From positions 1,984,001-2,048,000 of the forward strand of contig OZ251449.1 of assembly GCA_965242505.1 (NCBI GenBank): a DNA stretch of 64,000 nucleotides, in the 5' to 3' direction. Shown here one piece after another: positions 10,301 to 17,469 of this stretch. Both the position numbers and the translations under genes were made by a program. Source of the stretch: UBA2966 sp965242505 (GTDB taxonomy: Bacteria; Pseudomonadota; Alphaproteobacteria; UBA2966). The notes beneath the pieces are model-generated. The model had not been told where the DNA came from. It did not search any database and worked only from the letters and a program-made list of their open reading frames with translations. Positions within the stretch are counted from its first letter, which is position 1; every line of letters begins with the position of its first letter.

Positions 10301-10397
10301 CTTCACGCGGACACGCCGGCGGGTTCGCGCCGCGCTCGCCGAGCACGGCGTCGCGGCCCGGCTGGAGTCGCTGGCGGCCGAGCTGCTGAAAGACTGA
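7347..10397 (+). CDS. Fused restriction–modification enzyme: N-terminal PD-(D/E)xK-like nuclease and N6-adenine methyltransferase
   Basis: The 1016-residue product looks like a single-chain type IIG/IIL-style restriction–modification protein. Near the N-terminus, GRIDALLGRTVFELKSD (about residues 53-69) supplies a D...ExK arrangement (Asp56, Glu65, Lys67) like the PD-(D/E)xK nucleases. The methyltransferase core begins with YYTPDWLAARM, has the AdoMet motif DPACGSGTF at 335-343, and the N6-adenine catalytic motif NPPW at 557-560. The remaining 450 residues should hold the target-recognition domain. The start ATG lies inside the end of the DUF721 gene (7-nt overlap). No separate specificity or nuclease subunit follows. 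Restriction activity and target sequence are unknown; a solitary methylase is the alternative. Confidence 0.85.
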   Translation: MLTPEERDGLVSELAARPGHEKVRALLHRLLVGGLGADSRDIDFEKPAPEVRGRIDALLGRTVFELKSDLRRERRDAEEGLTRYLTERESRTGERYVGIAADGAEFVAFFLRDGRAVEVDACRANAEASRELLIWLRGAVAVGEDLPPDPHTVEREFGRGSLAARRALDGLGDLWDGIGRTPAARLKRELWDRLLGLAYGAEVGDDALFLQHTYLAVVAKAVAWAAMIDAPPRDATALLRGSAFSDLGITGQGDPDFFDWVLAAGDGAELVMRIARQVNRFRLRDIRVDILKTLYESLIDPETRHDLGEYYTPDWLAARMIAAAVDDPLERRVMDPACGSGTFLFHAARAVLDAADAAGLPAAEAARRAAENVAGVDIHPVAVVFARVTFLLALMPALREGHPGHITLPVHLGDALQWNLVGRGENGGQPDLLAGDDALEISVPAITLGAPNPRRLDAATLLFPAAVASDAGLFDRILNSMINLGARSETAADFAAWMEREISVSSGDRDVLRETYEVMSRLRNEGRDHIWGYIARNLARPVWLASEARKADVVIGNPPWVSFRYMSEEYQSRFREECLAARLWVGGKVATQQDLSGYFYMRAASLYMRRTGRIALVMPYAALSRQAYAKFRRGEAARSGDVEFRLRFTAAWTFGPEVQPLFPVPSCVLFAEVHDRPRAAPLPVRVAAFAGTLPRRDADESEADSNLTEMTAAWPTSAAIGTGSPYRRTFRNGATLVPRRLVLVEAAPTARMLPSNPVFPLVRGRIGNQDKAPWKDVEPPQGPVDGEFLRPALLGESIAPFRVLAPQRAVIPWDAGSGELMDAKTATGRGWSRLAQWLEQSEALWRQDKRNGLSFLEQCDYYGKLSRQFPIAPTRVVYTKAGTNLAAATVRDQAAVVDHTLYWAAAENVEEARYLCGVLNSEVLRFGIERYQARGQWGARHFDKYVFNLPIPRFDAGDALHRRLADAAGTAEEVAGLVPEKESEHFTRTRRRVRAALAEHGVAARLESLAAELLKD

Positions 10398-10496
10398 CGG
10401 GCGCCCGTCGTCCGGGGGAACGCGAAGCCGCCGCGCGCTCGAGGCCGCCCATGCCCGCGACGGCGACTGGAGCGCCGCAGGGTCCGTTCGCGCCGC

Positions 10497-10570
10497 GACC
10501 CCCACCCCCTCCCCCCTGACCATCCACACTCCTCCCCCCTGACAGGGGGGAGGTCGGGAGGGGGGTCCAC
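10497..10570. repeat. Palindromic repeat unit (type A)
   Basis: The type-A hairpin CTCCCCCCTGACAGGGGGGAG with its GTCGGGAGGGGGG tail lies just after the restriction–modification gene. It marks the left end of a long non-coding repeat region and could serve as a transcript end. Confidence 0.7.
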
Positions 10571-10572
10571 CG

Positions 10573-11034
10573 CGATCCCGCAACGCCGCTCGCGCGAGAG
10601 CAGCGCCACGACCGCCGAGCGGCGCGGCGAGACCTGAAGAGGATCGACCAAGAGGGGGAATGATCGGCGCCGTGCGGGCCACAACCCCCGCGCTCGCCCG
10701 AAGGCATGAGGTGATGGCGGAATGACTCCGGCGCCGATCAAGAAGGAGGCTAATCCACATGACGGATCGAACGCAACGTCCGACGGATCGACCGGGAGGA
10801 GGAATAGTGTCGCCGGGCGGGCCGTAACCCCCGCGCTCGCCCGAAGGCATGAGAGTAATACGAATGATTCCGGCGACGGAAGGGAGGATAGCATGATCCG
10901 GGGCGACGTCGAGGTCGATGACCGCGAGGTCCGCCCCGCCCGACGGCGCCGCATGGGAACCGCTCAAGGACAAGACCGTTCGCGCTCCTCCCCCCTGGCG
11001 CGACCCCCACCCCGACCCTCCCCCTGCAAGGGAG
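10573..11034. repeat. Long intergenic repeat, copy 1
   Basis: This is about 460 bases of non-coding DNA that recurs nearly unchanged about 1.6 kb downstream, with a shortened third copy after that. Its core has two related sub-units, each ending in GCTCGCCCGAAGGCATGAG, then AAGGAGG-ATG and GGGAGGATAGC-ATG patterns that look like ribosome-binding sites with starts. The open frames from these are only about 20-70 residues long and run into palindromic repeats. Together with the next 235 bases it explains the 870-base gap between the restriction gene and the small membrane protein. Confidence 0.75.
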
Positions 11035-11130
11035 AGGGAGAACAAGAGGCGGGAGGGAGCCATTATCACTCCTCCCTCCTGACCATTCACACTCCTCCCC
11101 CCTGACAGGGGGGAGGTCGGGAGGGGGGTT
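11000..11130. repeat. Paired palindromic repeats (types B and A)
   Basis: A type-B hairpin (CCCTCCCCCTGCAAGGGAGAGGG) is followed by a spacer and a type-A hairpin (CTCCCCCCTGACAGGGGGGAG) in inverted orientation. This B-spacer-A pair is the commonest arrangement in the window. Confidence 0.75.
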
Positions 11131-11267
11131 CGCGGTCCCGCAACGCCGCGCAACCCTCGATCCCTGCCGATATGAGAAACGCGGGGTAGCCGCGCTTCCC
11201 CGCGCGCCCGTTGTTCGCAATAATCCGCCGTCAGGCGGCGCCGATGCCGACATGGAGGTCAGCGGGC
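11130..11267 (+). promoter_or_regulatory. Duplicated leader upstream of a small membrane protein gene, copy 1
   Basis: These roughly 140 bases are almost identical to the sequence before the other small membrane protein gene at 13.26 kb, from CGCAACGCCGCGCAACCCTC through ATGAGAAACGCGGGGTAG, GCAATAATCC and the small hairpin CCGCCGTCAGGCGG (11225-11238). AATAAT could be a -10 element, but no good -35 is seen. GGAGGT at 11254-11259 is the ribosome-binding site. Because the following proteins are unrelated, the shared part is the control region itself. Confidence 0.5.
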
Positions 11268-11543
11268 ATGCCTTACGACCCGGACGATGGCTGGCTGTAC
11301 GCGGGAATGGCTGTGATCGCCGCCTGTCTCTGGACCGCGGCCATGATCTACTTCCTCCACCAGGGACTTGCCGGGTTCGACTCGGCCTTCGCCGCCGCCA
11401 TCGCGACCCTGGTCCTGTTCGTTCCGGTCTGGGCCCTGCTCTGCATCGTTTGGCACTCCATCGGGCTGGTCTTCGACATTGCCGGGATGCTGTGCGACGA
11501 ACTGCGCCCGGCGCGCCGCCATCGCCGCCGGAGGAAGGCGTAG
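11268..11543 (+). CDS. Small membrane protein, unknown function
   Basis: The 91-residue product has two strong hydrophobic helices, at about residues 8-29 (GMAVIAACLWTAAMIYFL) and 38-67 (AFAAAIATLVLFVPVWALLCIVW), and a basic C-terminal tail (ARRHRRRRKA). I do not recognise a family. The ATG was chosen for the GGAGGT eight bases upstream; a longer start at 11211 would run through the duplicated leader. It lies just upstream of another small gene, with 36 bases between them, so the two may share a transcript. Confidence 0.6.
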   Translation: MPYDPDDGWLYAGMAVIAACLWTAAMIYFLHQGLAGFDSAFAAAIATLVLFVPVWALLCIVWHSIGLVFDIAGMLCDELRPARRHRRRRKA

Positions 11544-11579
11544 ACGCCGCCGGTGGCGCCGATGCCGATGGAGACCAGC

Positions 11580-11996
11580 ATGTCCGCAACCGTCATGGAC
11601 CGCCGCCGCAATCCGTCGTTCGGCGCCTTCGATCAACCCGACGTCCTCGACGGCGTGCTCATTCGCGTCGGGGGCCGGGACGATGCCGTACCCGTGCACT
11701 TACGGGACGGCGACGCCATCCACATGTGCAACGCTACTCGCGACATGGCCCGGCGCCTCGCGATCCATCTCTACGGCCCCACTCTGCGCGTGCGGGGCGA
11801 TGCGCGCTGGGAGCGCGACGCCGACGGCGTCTGGTCGATGAAACGCTTCAACATCACGGAGTTCGATGAACTCGACGATGCGCCTCTCGGCGAAGTCGTC
11901 AGACGGTTACGCGGTGTCGAGGGCAGCGGCTGGAAAGACATCGACGATCCCCCGGCAGAGCTCCGGCGATTGCGCGGCCTCGACGAGGTTCGTTGA
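11580..11996 (+). CDS. Hypothetical small protein, possible DNA- or RNA-associated function unknown
   Basis: The 138-residue soluble product begins MSATVMDRRRNPSFGAF and is rich in charged residues. It contains DVLDGVLIRVGGRDD, DGDAIHMCNATRDMARRLAIHL and WERDADGVWSMKRFNITEFDELDD. I do not recognise the family. The start ATG has GGAG seven bases upstream; the 9-codon longer start is less likely. The reading frame is well kept and codon use is like real genes here, unlike the repeat-derived frames around it. It follows a small membrane protein gene, but no function can be inferred from that. Confidence 0.55.
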   Translation: MSATVMDRRRNPSFGAFDQPDVLDGVLIRVGGRDDAVPVHLRDGDAIHMCNATRDMARRLAIHLYGPTLRVRGDARWERDADGVWSMKRFNITEFDELDDAPLGEVVRRLRGVEGSGWKDIDDPPAELRRLRGLDEVR

Positions 11997-12194
11997 CGCC
12001 GATCTTCGACACTACGGCGCGCCTACGTCCGCATTTCTCCTCTCTCCCCTGGCGCGACCCCCACCCCGACCCTCCCCCTGCAAGGGGAAGGGAGAACAAG
12101 AGACGGGAGGGGGCCGTCGACGCTCCTCCTCCCTGACCATTCACACTCCTCCCCCCTGACAGGGGGGAGGTCGGGAGGGGGGTCCGCGATCCCG
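11997..12194. repeat. Paired palindromic repeats (types B and A)
   Basis: This is another B-spacer-A pair: the B hairpin begins near 12070 and the A hairpin lies near 12150-12175. It opens a 1265-base non-coding stretch that continues with the second and third copies of the long repeat. Confidence 0.7.
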
Positions 12195-12650
12195 CAACGC
12201 CGCGCGCGAGAGCAGCGCCACGGCCGCCGAGCGGCGCGGCGAGACCTGAAGAGGATCGACCGGGAGGGGGGGATGATCGGCGCCGGGCGGGTCGCCTGAC
12301 CCCGCGCTCTCCCGAAGGCATGAGGCAAAGGCGGAATGACTCCGGCGCCGATCAAGAAGGAGGCTAATCCACATGACGGATCGAACGCAACGTCCGACGG
12401 ATCGACCGGGAAGAGGAATAGTGTCGCCGGGCGGGCCGTAACCCCCGCGCTCGCCCGAAGGCATGAGAGTAATACGAATGATTCCGGCGACGGAAGGGAG
12501 GATAGCATGATCCGGGGCGACGTCGAGGTCGATGTCCACGAGGTCCGCCCCGCCCGACGGCGCCGCATGGGAACCGCTCAAGGACAAGACCGTTCGCGCT
12601 CCTCCCCCCGGCGCGACCGCGACCCCCACCCCGACCCTCCCCCTGCAAGG
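12195..12650. repeat. Long intergenic repeat, copy 2
   Basis: Nearly identical to copy 1 near 10.6-11.0 kb, including AAGAAGGAGGCTAATCCACA followed by ATG, the sub-unit end GCTCGCCCGAAGGCATGAG, and the GGGAGGATAGC-ATG box. Differences are scattered single bases and small indels, consistent with a fairly recent duplication or gene conversion. Confidence 0.75.
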
Positions 12651-12755
12651 GGGAGGGAGAAGAAAGGGGACGGGAGGGAGCCGTTGACGCCCCTCCCCCC
12701 TGACCATCCACACTCCTCCCCCCTGACAGGGGGGAGGTCGGGAGGGGGGTCCACC
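12600..12755. repeat. Paired palindromic repeats (types B and A)
   Basis: A B-type hairpin (CCCTCCCCCTGCAAGGGGGAGGG) and an A-type hairpin in inverted orientation separate the second and third copies of the long intergenic repeat. Confidence 0.7.
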
Positions 12756-12763
12756 GCGATTCC

Positions 12764-13115
12764 GCAACGCCGCTCGCGCGAGAGCAGCGCCACGACCGCC
12801 GAGCGGCGCGGCGGGACCTGAAGAGGATCGACCGGGAGGAGGAATAGCGTCGCCGGGCGGGCCGTAACCCCCGCGCTCGCCCGAAGGCATGAGGTGACTA
12901 CGAATGACTCCGGCGACGGAAGGGAGGATAGCATGATCCGGGGCGACGTCGAGGTCGATGACCACGAGGTCCGCCCCGCCCGACGGCGCCGCATGGGAAC
13001 CGCTCAAGGACAAGACCGTTCGCGCTCCTCCCCCCTTGGCGCGACCGCGACCCCCACCCCGACCCTCCCCCTGCAAGGGGGAGGGAGAAGAAGGGGGAGG
13101 TCGGGAGGTGGGTGG
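12764..13115. repeat. Long intergenic repeat, copy 3 (internally shortened)
   Basis: This copy joins the left part of the long repeat directly to its right sub-unit. It lacks the middle stretch with the AAGGAGG-ATG box, as expected if recombination occurred between the two internal GCTCGCCCGAAGGCATGAG sub-repeats. It ends in a B-type palindrome fused to the GTCGGGAGG tail of an A-type unit. Confidence 0.7.
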
Positions 13116-13261
13116 ACCGCGGGTCCCGCGACGCCGCGCAACCCTCGATCCCCGCCGACATGAGAAATGCGGGGTAGCCGCGCTTCCCCGCGCGCCCGTT
13201 GTTTGCAATAATCCGCCGTCAGGCGGCGCCGATCGCCACCCCGACGTGAAGATCAGCCGTC
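13116..13261 (+). promoter_or_regulatory. Duplicated leader upstream of a small membrane protein gene, copy 2
   Basis: Matches the leader before the 11.27 kb gene over about 140 bases, including ATGAGAAATGCGGGGTAG, GCAATAATCC and the CCGCCGTCAGGCGG hairpin (13213-13226). The segment just before the start codon diverges (GTGAAGATCAGCCGTC here). A shared regulatory or RNA-leader role for two small membrane proteins is an inference. Confidence 0.5.
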
Positions 13262-13510
13262 ATGCTCGCACGCCTCCGCTATCGCTGTTCCGCCAACGCC
13301 GACATCATCATCGTCGCCGCCATCCTCGCGGCGACTTTCATCCTCGGCTTCGCCGCGACGGACGAGCTCCCCGTCCCGAGCAGGGTCATGGGCGGCATCT
13401 TCTTCATGCTGGTTTTCTCCTTCCCCCTCGCGGCGGTCGTGGGCCTCTGTTGGCGGATCGGCGCGTGGATCGCCATCGAGATCCGCTACCGGCGCCTCCC
13501 CGCGCCGTAG
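13262..13510 (+). CDS. Small membrane protein, unknown function
   Basis: The 82-residue product has two hydrophobic helices, at about residues 14-33 (DIIIVAAILAATFILGFAAT) and 44-72 (GGIFFMLVFSFPLAAVVGLCWRIGAWIAI), with a short basic end. The family is not recognised, and it does not look like the 11.27 kb protein in sequence. The start ATG follows GAAGATC, a weak ribosome-binding site. Its main support is the conserved upstream leader that it shares with the other small membrane protein. Confidence 0.55.
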   Translation: MLARLRYRCSANADIIIVAAILAATFILGFAATDELPVPSRVMGGIFFMLVFSFPLAAVVGLCWRIGAWIAIEIRYRRLPAP

Positions 13511-13597
13511 AGCGCCCGCCACAACGCCGTTGCCTCGCTTCGATGGCGGAAGGCCGGAAGCGTGACCGGCGCGCCTATCCCGCGTTTCCCATATCTC

Positions 13598-13660
13598 CCC
13601 CGGCGCGACCCCCACCCCGACCCTCCCCCTGCCAGGGGGAGGGAGAAGAAGGGGGACGGA
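13598..13660. repeat. Palindromic repeat unit (type B)
   Basis: A single type-B palindrome lies between the convergent small membrane protein and coxL genes, centred on CCCTCCCCCTGCCAGGGGGAGGG. In this convergent position it could act as a bidirectional transcript end, though no T-run follows. Confidence 0.7.
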
Positions 13661-13700
13661 GGGAGAACGAGGGGAGGCGCCGGAAGCGTGACCGGGGCGC

Positions 13701-16097
13701 CTACGTCCGCGCGCCTTCGATCAGGCGGAGGACCGCGTCCGGGCGCAAGGGCAGCCGGTTCACGTTGGCCCCCAGGGGCGCCAGCGCGTCGCCCACGGCG
13801 CAGGCGATCGCGGGCAGCGCGCCGATGACGCCGCCCTCGCCGGCGCCCTTGAACCCGCCGACGTTGTCCGTCGCCGGGGACTCGACGTGCTCCATCTCCA
13901 GGGTCGGGACGTCGAGAGCGGTCGGGACCATGTAGTCCATCAGGGTCCCCGACAGCATCTGCCCTTCCGCGTCGTAAAGGACCTCCTCGAACAGGGCCTG
14001 CCCGAGGCCCTGCGCCACCCCGCCCTGGATCTGGCCCTTGACGAGGAGCGGGTTGACCACGCGGCCGCAATCGTGAACGACGACGTAACGCTCCACTTCG
14101 ACCAGCCCCGTCGCCGCGTCGACGCCGACGCAGGCGACGTGGCAGGCGTTGGAGATGGAGGACGCCGCCGGATCGTAGATGGCGGTCGTCTCCAACCCGA
14201 ACTCCTCGCCTTCCGGAAGCTGCATCGACTCGGTGAGGCCATGGGCCGCCCGCGCCACGTCGCGGAACCCGACGCGCATCTGGCGGACGCCCCGGACGTG
14301 GGCGTGGCCGTCTTCCAGCACGATGTCGTCGGGACTCGCCTCCAGCAGGCGCGCCGCGAACCTCCTGACCTTTTCCCGCAGCTCGCCGGAAGCGCGCATG
14401 ACGGCGCCGCCGCCGACCACGGCCCCCCGGCTCGCGAACGTTCCGGTTCCGAACGGCGAGGCGCCGGTGTCGCCGCCCCGGACCGTGACGTCGCCGACGG
14501 GGACCCCGAGCTCGTCCGCGACGATCTGGGCGAAGACGGTCTCGTGCCCCTGGCCCTGGCTCGAGAAGCTGGTGGTGGCGGTCACCCGCCCGTCGGGCCC
14601 GAGCTCGACGCGGGCCGCGTCGAATCCGGGCAGGTCGGAAAGACCCCGCGCCTTGTACCGCGCCGCGCCCTGCCCCCCGAGCTCGGTCACCACGGCGACC
14701 CCGATGCCGCGATACCTGCCATCGACCAGCCGCTCCGGCGGACGCGCCGCCAGATACCCGTCGTAGTCCGCCATCTCCAGAGCCCGGTCCATGCACTCGA
14801 CGTAGCTTCCCGTGACGTAGAGCTGACCGACCGCGTTGACGTAGGGGAACTCGTCCGGCCCGACGAGGTTGCGGCGGCGGACCTCCACCCGGTCCAGCCC
14901 CAGGCGGCGCGCGATGCGGTCCATCATGCCTTCCATGGCCATGGCGACGCCCGGCGCCGACACGCCCCGATACGCGCCCGTCGGGCAGGTGTTGGTCGCG
15001 ACGCCCTTGCAGGTGAAGGCGAAGTGGCGGAAGCGATAGGGTCCCGGCATGTTCAAGGGGCCCTGGAACGGCTCGAGGCCCACCCCCATGGGATAGGTCG
15101 AGTAGGCGCCGGAGTTCACCAACGCGTCGACCGAGACGGCCTTGACGACGCCGTCGCCGTCGAAGGCGACCGCCGCCTCGTACGCGTGGTCGCGGGCCTG
15201 AAGGGTGGTCAGGAAGTCCTCGAGCCGATCCTCGATCCATTTGACCGGACGCCGGTATTCGCGCGCCATGGCGACCGCGAGAAGCTCCTCGGGGTAGAGA
15301 TACATCTTGGGGCCGAAACCGCCGCCCACGTCGGGCGCCACCACGCGGACCCTGCTTTCCGGCCAGCCGAGGCAACGGGCGATGCCGACGCGCAGCAGAT
15401 GGGGGATCTGCGTCCCCGTCCACAACGTGACCGAGTCGTCGGACTCCTCGTGGACGGCGAGGCAACCGCGCGGCTCCATCGCCGCGCCGGCCACCCGGTT
15501 GACGCGGAACCGCTCGCGCAGGACGTGATCGGCCGCCTCGAAGGCTTCGTCGAACCCCTCGGTCCGGTGGCCGCCCTCGACGAGGACGTTGTCCGCCAAC
15601 TCCTCGTGAACGCGAGGGGCGCCGGGCTTCAGCGCGTCCTCGACGCCGGAAACGGCCGGAAGCCGCTCGTAGTCCACGACGACGAGGCCGAGGGCGTCCT
15701 CGGCGACGTAGGCGTCCTCCGCCAGGACCAGCGCCACGCCGTCGCCGACGAACCGCGCCCTGTCGACGGCCAGAACCGGCCGGCGCGAGACCTTGAACCC
15801 GGGCCTTTCGTAATCCGCCGCGAACGGCGGGATCAGGTCGGCGACGTCGGCGCCGGTGACGACCGCGACGACCCCCTCCAGCGCCTCGGCCCCGGAGGCG
15901 TCGATCGCGCCGATCCGGGCGTGGGCGCAAGGGCTGCGGAGCACGGCGAGATGCAGCGCGCCGCGCGGCTCGGGAAGGTCGTCGACGTAGGCGCCGACGC
16001 CGCGCAGCAGGCGCGGATCCTCCCTGCGCGGAACGGGTCTGCCGATCCACGTCCCAGCCTCGCGGCCGGCCCCGCCGCCGTCTCCCCGTGCGCTCAC
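13701..16097 (-). CDS. Molybdopterin-binding large subunit of a xanthine dehydrogenase/CO-dehydrogenase-type hydroxylase
   Basis: This is the catalytic molybdenum subunit (798 residues) of a three-subunit hydroxylase that adds water-derived oxygen to an aldehyde, heterocycle or similar substrate. Visible markers are GRPVPRREDPRLLRG at the start, MEPRG (207-211), the cofactor loop GGGFGPK (258-264), and AYRG at 375-378. The proposed catalytic glutamate sits in KGAGEGG near residue 754. The AYRG loop, not AYxCSFR, argues against a true form I CO dehydrogenase. Translation starts at GTG, overlapping the coxS stop by 4 nt (GTGA). It is the last gene of an AlkB-coxM-coxS-coxL chain. Substrate unknown. 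Confidence 0.92.
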   Translation of the reverse strand: MSARGDGGGAGREAGTWIGRPVPRREDPRLLRGVGAYVDDLPEPRGALHLAVLRSPCAHARIGAIDASGAEALEGVVAVVTGADVADLIPPFAADYERPGFKVSRRPVLAVDRARFVGDGVALVLAEDAYVAEDALGLVVVDYERLPAVSGVEDALKPGAPRVHEELADNVLVEGGHRTEGFDEAFEAADHVLRERFRVNRVAGAAMEPRGCLAVHEESDDSVTLWTGTQIPHLLRVGIARCLGWPESRVRVVAPDVGGGFGPKMYLYPEELLAVAMAREYRRPVKWIEDRLEDFLTTLQARDHAYEAAVAFDGDGVVKAVSVDALVNSGAYSTYPMGVGLEPFQGPLNMPGPYRFRHFAFTCKGVATNTCPTGAYRGVSAPGVAMAMEGMMDRIARRLGLDRVEVRRRNLVGPDEFPYVNAVGQLYVTGSYVECMDRALEMADYDGYLAARPPERLVDGRYRGIGVAVVTELGGQGAARYKARGLSDLPGFDAARVELGPDGRVTATTSFSSQGQGHETVFAQIVADELGVPVGDVTVRGGDTGASPFGTGTFASRGAVVGGGAVMRASGELREKVRRFAARLLEASPDDIVLEDGHAHVRGVRQMRVGFRDVARAAHGLTESMQLPEGEEFGLETTAIYDPAASSISNACHVACVGVDAATGLVEVERYVVVHDCGRVVNPLLVKGQIQGGVAQGLGQALFEEVLYDAEGQMLSGTLMDYMVPTALDVPTLEMEHVESPATDNVGGFKGAGEGGVIGALPAIACAVGDALAPLGANVNRLPLRPDAVLRLIEGART

Positions 16098-16585
16098 GGC
16101 GCGCGGCCCTCATCGCGCAGACGCCGGGCGGCCGCCTGCACGGCGCGCACGATGTTCGCGTACCCCGTGCAGCGGCACAGGTTGCCCGAGAGGCGTTCGC
16201 GGATCCGGGCCTCGTCCGGATCCGGCGTTTCCCGCAGGAACTCGGTCAGCGACATGAGGAAGCCGGGCGTGCAGTAGCCGCACTGAAGCGCGTGGTGCTC
16301 GTGAAAGGCCTGCTGCAAGGCGTTCAGCGGCCCGCCGTCCGCCAGGCCCTCGACGGTCGTGACCTCCCTTCCTTCGGCCTGGACGGCGAAGGCGAGGCAG
16401 CTTCGGACCGAGGCGCCGTCCAGCAGGACGGTGCAGGCGCCGCAGACCCCGTGCGCGCAGCCCACATGCGTCCCCGTCAGGCCGCAGTCGCGGCGCAGGA
16501 AATCGACCAGCAGCGTCCGGGGCTCGACGTTCCGCGCATACGCGCGGCCGTTGACCGTGACGCGGACATCGCGGCGCGCCGTCAC
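16094..16585 (-). CDS. [2Fe-2S] iron-sulfur small subunit (CoxS-like)
   Basis: The 163-residue subunit passes electrons from the molybdenum site to FAD. The plant-ferredoxin-type cluster cysteines are Cys43, Cys48 and Cys51 (CAHGVCGAC), with Cys63 in RSCLAF. The second, helical cluster uses CGYC and CRCTGY. The start is a GTG giving VTARRDVRVTVNG; the longer open frame upstream is out of character and overlaps coxM. Both ends overlap neighbours through GTGA, so translation of the three subunits is tightly coupled and should give equal amounts. Confidence 0.93.
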   Translation of the reverse strand: MTARRDVRVTVNGRAYARNVEPRTLLVDFLRRDCGLTGTHVGCAHGVCGACTVLLDGASVRSCLAFAVQAEGREVTTVEGLADGGPLNALQQAFHEHHALQCGYCTPGFLMSLTEFLRETPDPDEARIRERLSGNLCRCTGYANIVRAVQAAARRLRDEGRAP

Positions 16586-17469
16586 CGCCGCGCCTCCGCG
16601 GCCCCTTCTCCCCCGTCCGCGATCTCGCGCAGGGCCCGCGCCGCCATGGCGACGACCGCGCGCCGCCGCCAGTGGGCCGTAGCGTGCAGGTCCGCCAGGG
16701 GCTCCACGTCGTTCGCCGCGGCCTCGGAGGCCTCGGCGATCGCCCGCCCCTCCAGGAACCCGCCCGTCAGGACGGCCTCGGCGGAGGACAGGCGCGCCGG
16801 CCGTTCCCCGGCGCCGGTGGCGGCCAGCGCCGCCGCGGCGCAACGGCCGGCGGAATCGAGATCGACCCGAGCGGCGACGCCGACGAGAGCCAGTCCGCCG
16901 AAATGGTTGCCGACCTCGGCGAAGGCGGCCCGGGATCCGGACGGGGCCTTGGGGAACCTGATCTCGCGGAGCATTTCATCCGGCTCCAGGACGGTCGTCA
17001 GCCCGGCGAGGAAGAACTCCGCCGCCGGCACGGCGCGCCGGCCGTTCGGCCCGTCCGCGATCATCTCGGCGTCCAGCGCCACCGCCACGCCCGGAAGCTC
17101 GGCGGACGGGTCGGCGTGGCTCAGGCTGCCGCCGGCGGTGCCGCGGTTGCGGATGGCGGCATGGCCCATATGCGGCATCGCCTCGGCGACGAGCGGGCAG
17201 CAGGCGCGGACGGCGCCCGAGAACTCCAGCTCGCGCTGCCGGGTCATGGGGCCGATGACGAGCATTCCCTCCTCCTCGCGGAGATAGGCGAGCTCGCGGC
17301 AACGGTTCAGATCGATCAGCGCCGCCGGTTGCGCCATGCGCATGTTGATCAGCGGAACGAGGCTCTGCCCGCCGGCGAGCGGCCTCGCGTCCATGCCGTA
17401 CTCGGCCAGCAGGGCCAACGCCTCTTCCGCCGTTTCCGGCGCGAAATACTCGAACGGGGCGGGCTTCAC
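16582..17469 (-). CDS. FAD-binding medium subunit (CoxM-like)
   Basis: The 295-residue flavoprotein subunit receives electrons from the iron-sulfur subunit. The two FAD-binding motifs are clear: AGGQSLVP (32-39) and TAGGSLSHADPSAE (111-124). The C-terminal CODH-type domain follows. It starts at GTG, overlapping the AlkB-like gene's stop as GTGA, and ends in the same way over coxS. No maturation genes (CoxD/E/F/G types) are seen in the window. Confidence 0.93.
   Translation of the reverse strand: MKPAPFEYFAPETAEEALALLAEYGMDARPLAGGQSLVPLINMRMAQPAALIDLNRCRELAYLREEEGMLVIGPMTRQRELEFSGAVRACCPLVAEAMPHMGHAAIRNRGTAGGSLSHADPSAELPGVAVALDAEMIADGPNGRRAVPAAEFFLAGLTTVLEPDEMLREIRFPKAPSGSRAAFAEVGNHFGGLALVGVAARVDLDSAGRCAAAALAATGAGERPARLSSAEAVLTGGFLEGRAIAEASEAAANDVEPLADLHATAHWRRRAVVAMAARALREIADGGEGAAEARR

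Noticed and set aside
10760..10828. Small peptide gene inside the long repeat (MTDRTQRPTDRPGG...)
   Set aside because: It has an AAGGAGG box, but it is only 22 codons, low in complexity and repeated with the element. It is kept as a finding, not called as a gene.
7104..11153. 1349-residue open frame on the minus strand
   Set aside because: It is antisense to the restriction–modification gene and runs through repeats; its protein is Arg/Gly/Pro-rich with no recognisable domain.
13701..17469. True aerobic CO dehydrogenase (form I CoxMSL)
   Set aside because: The large subunit has AYRG at the active-site loop, not AYxCSFR, and no maturation genes are present, so a general xanthine-dehydrogenase-type hydroxylase is the safer call.
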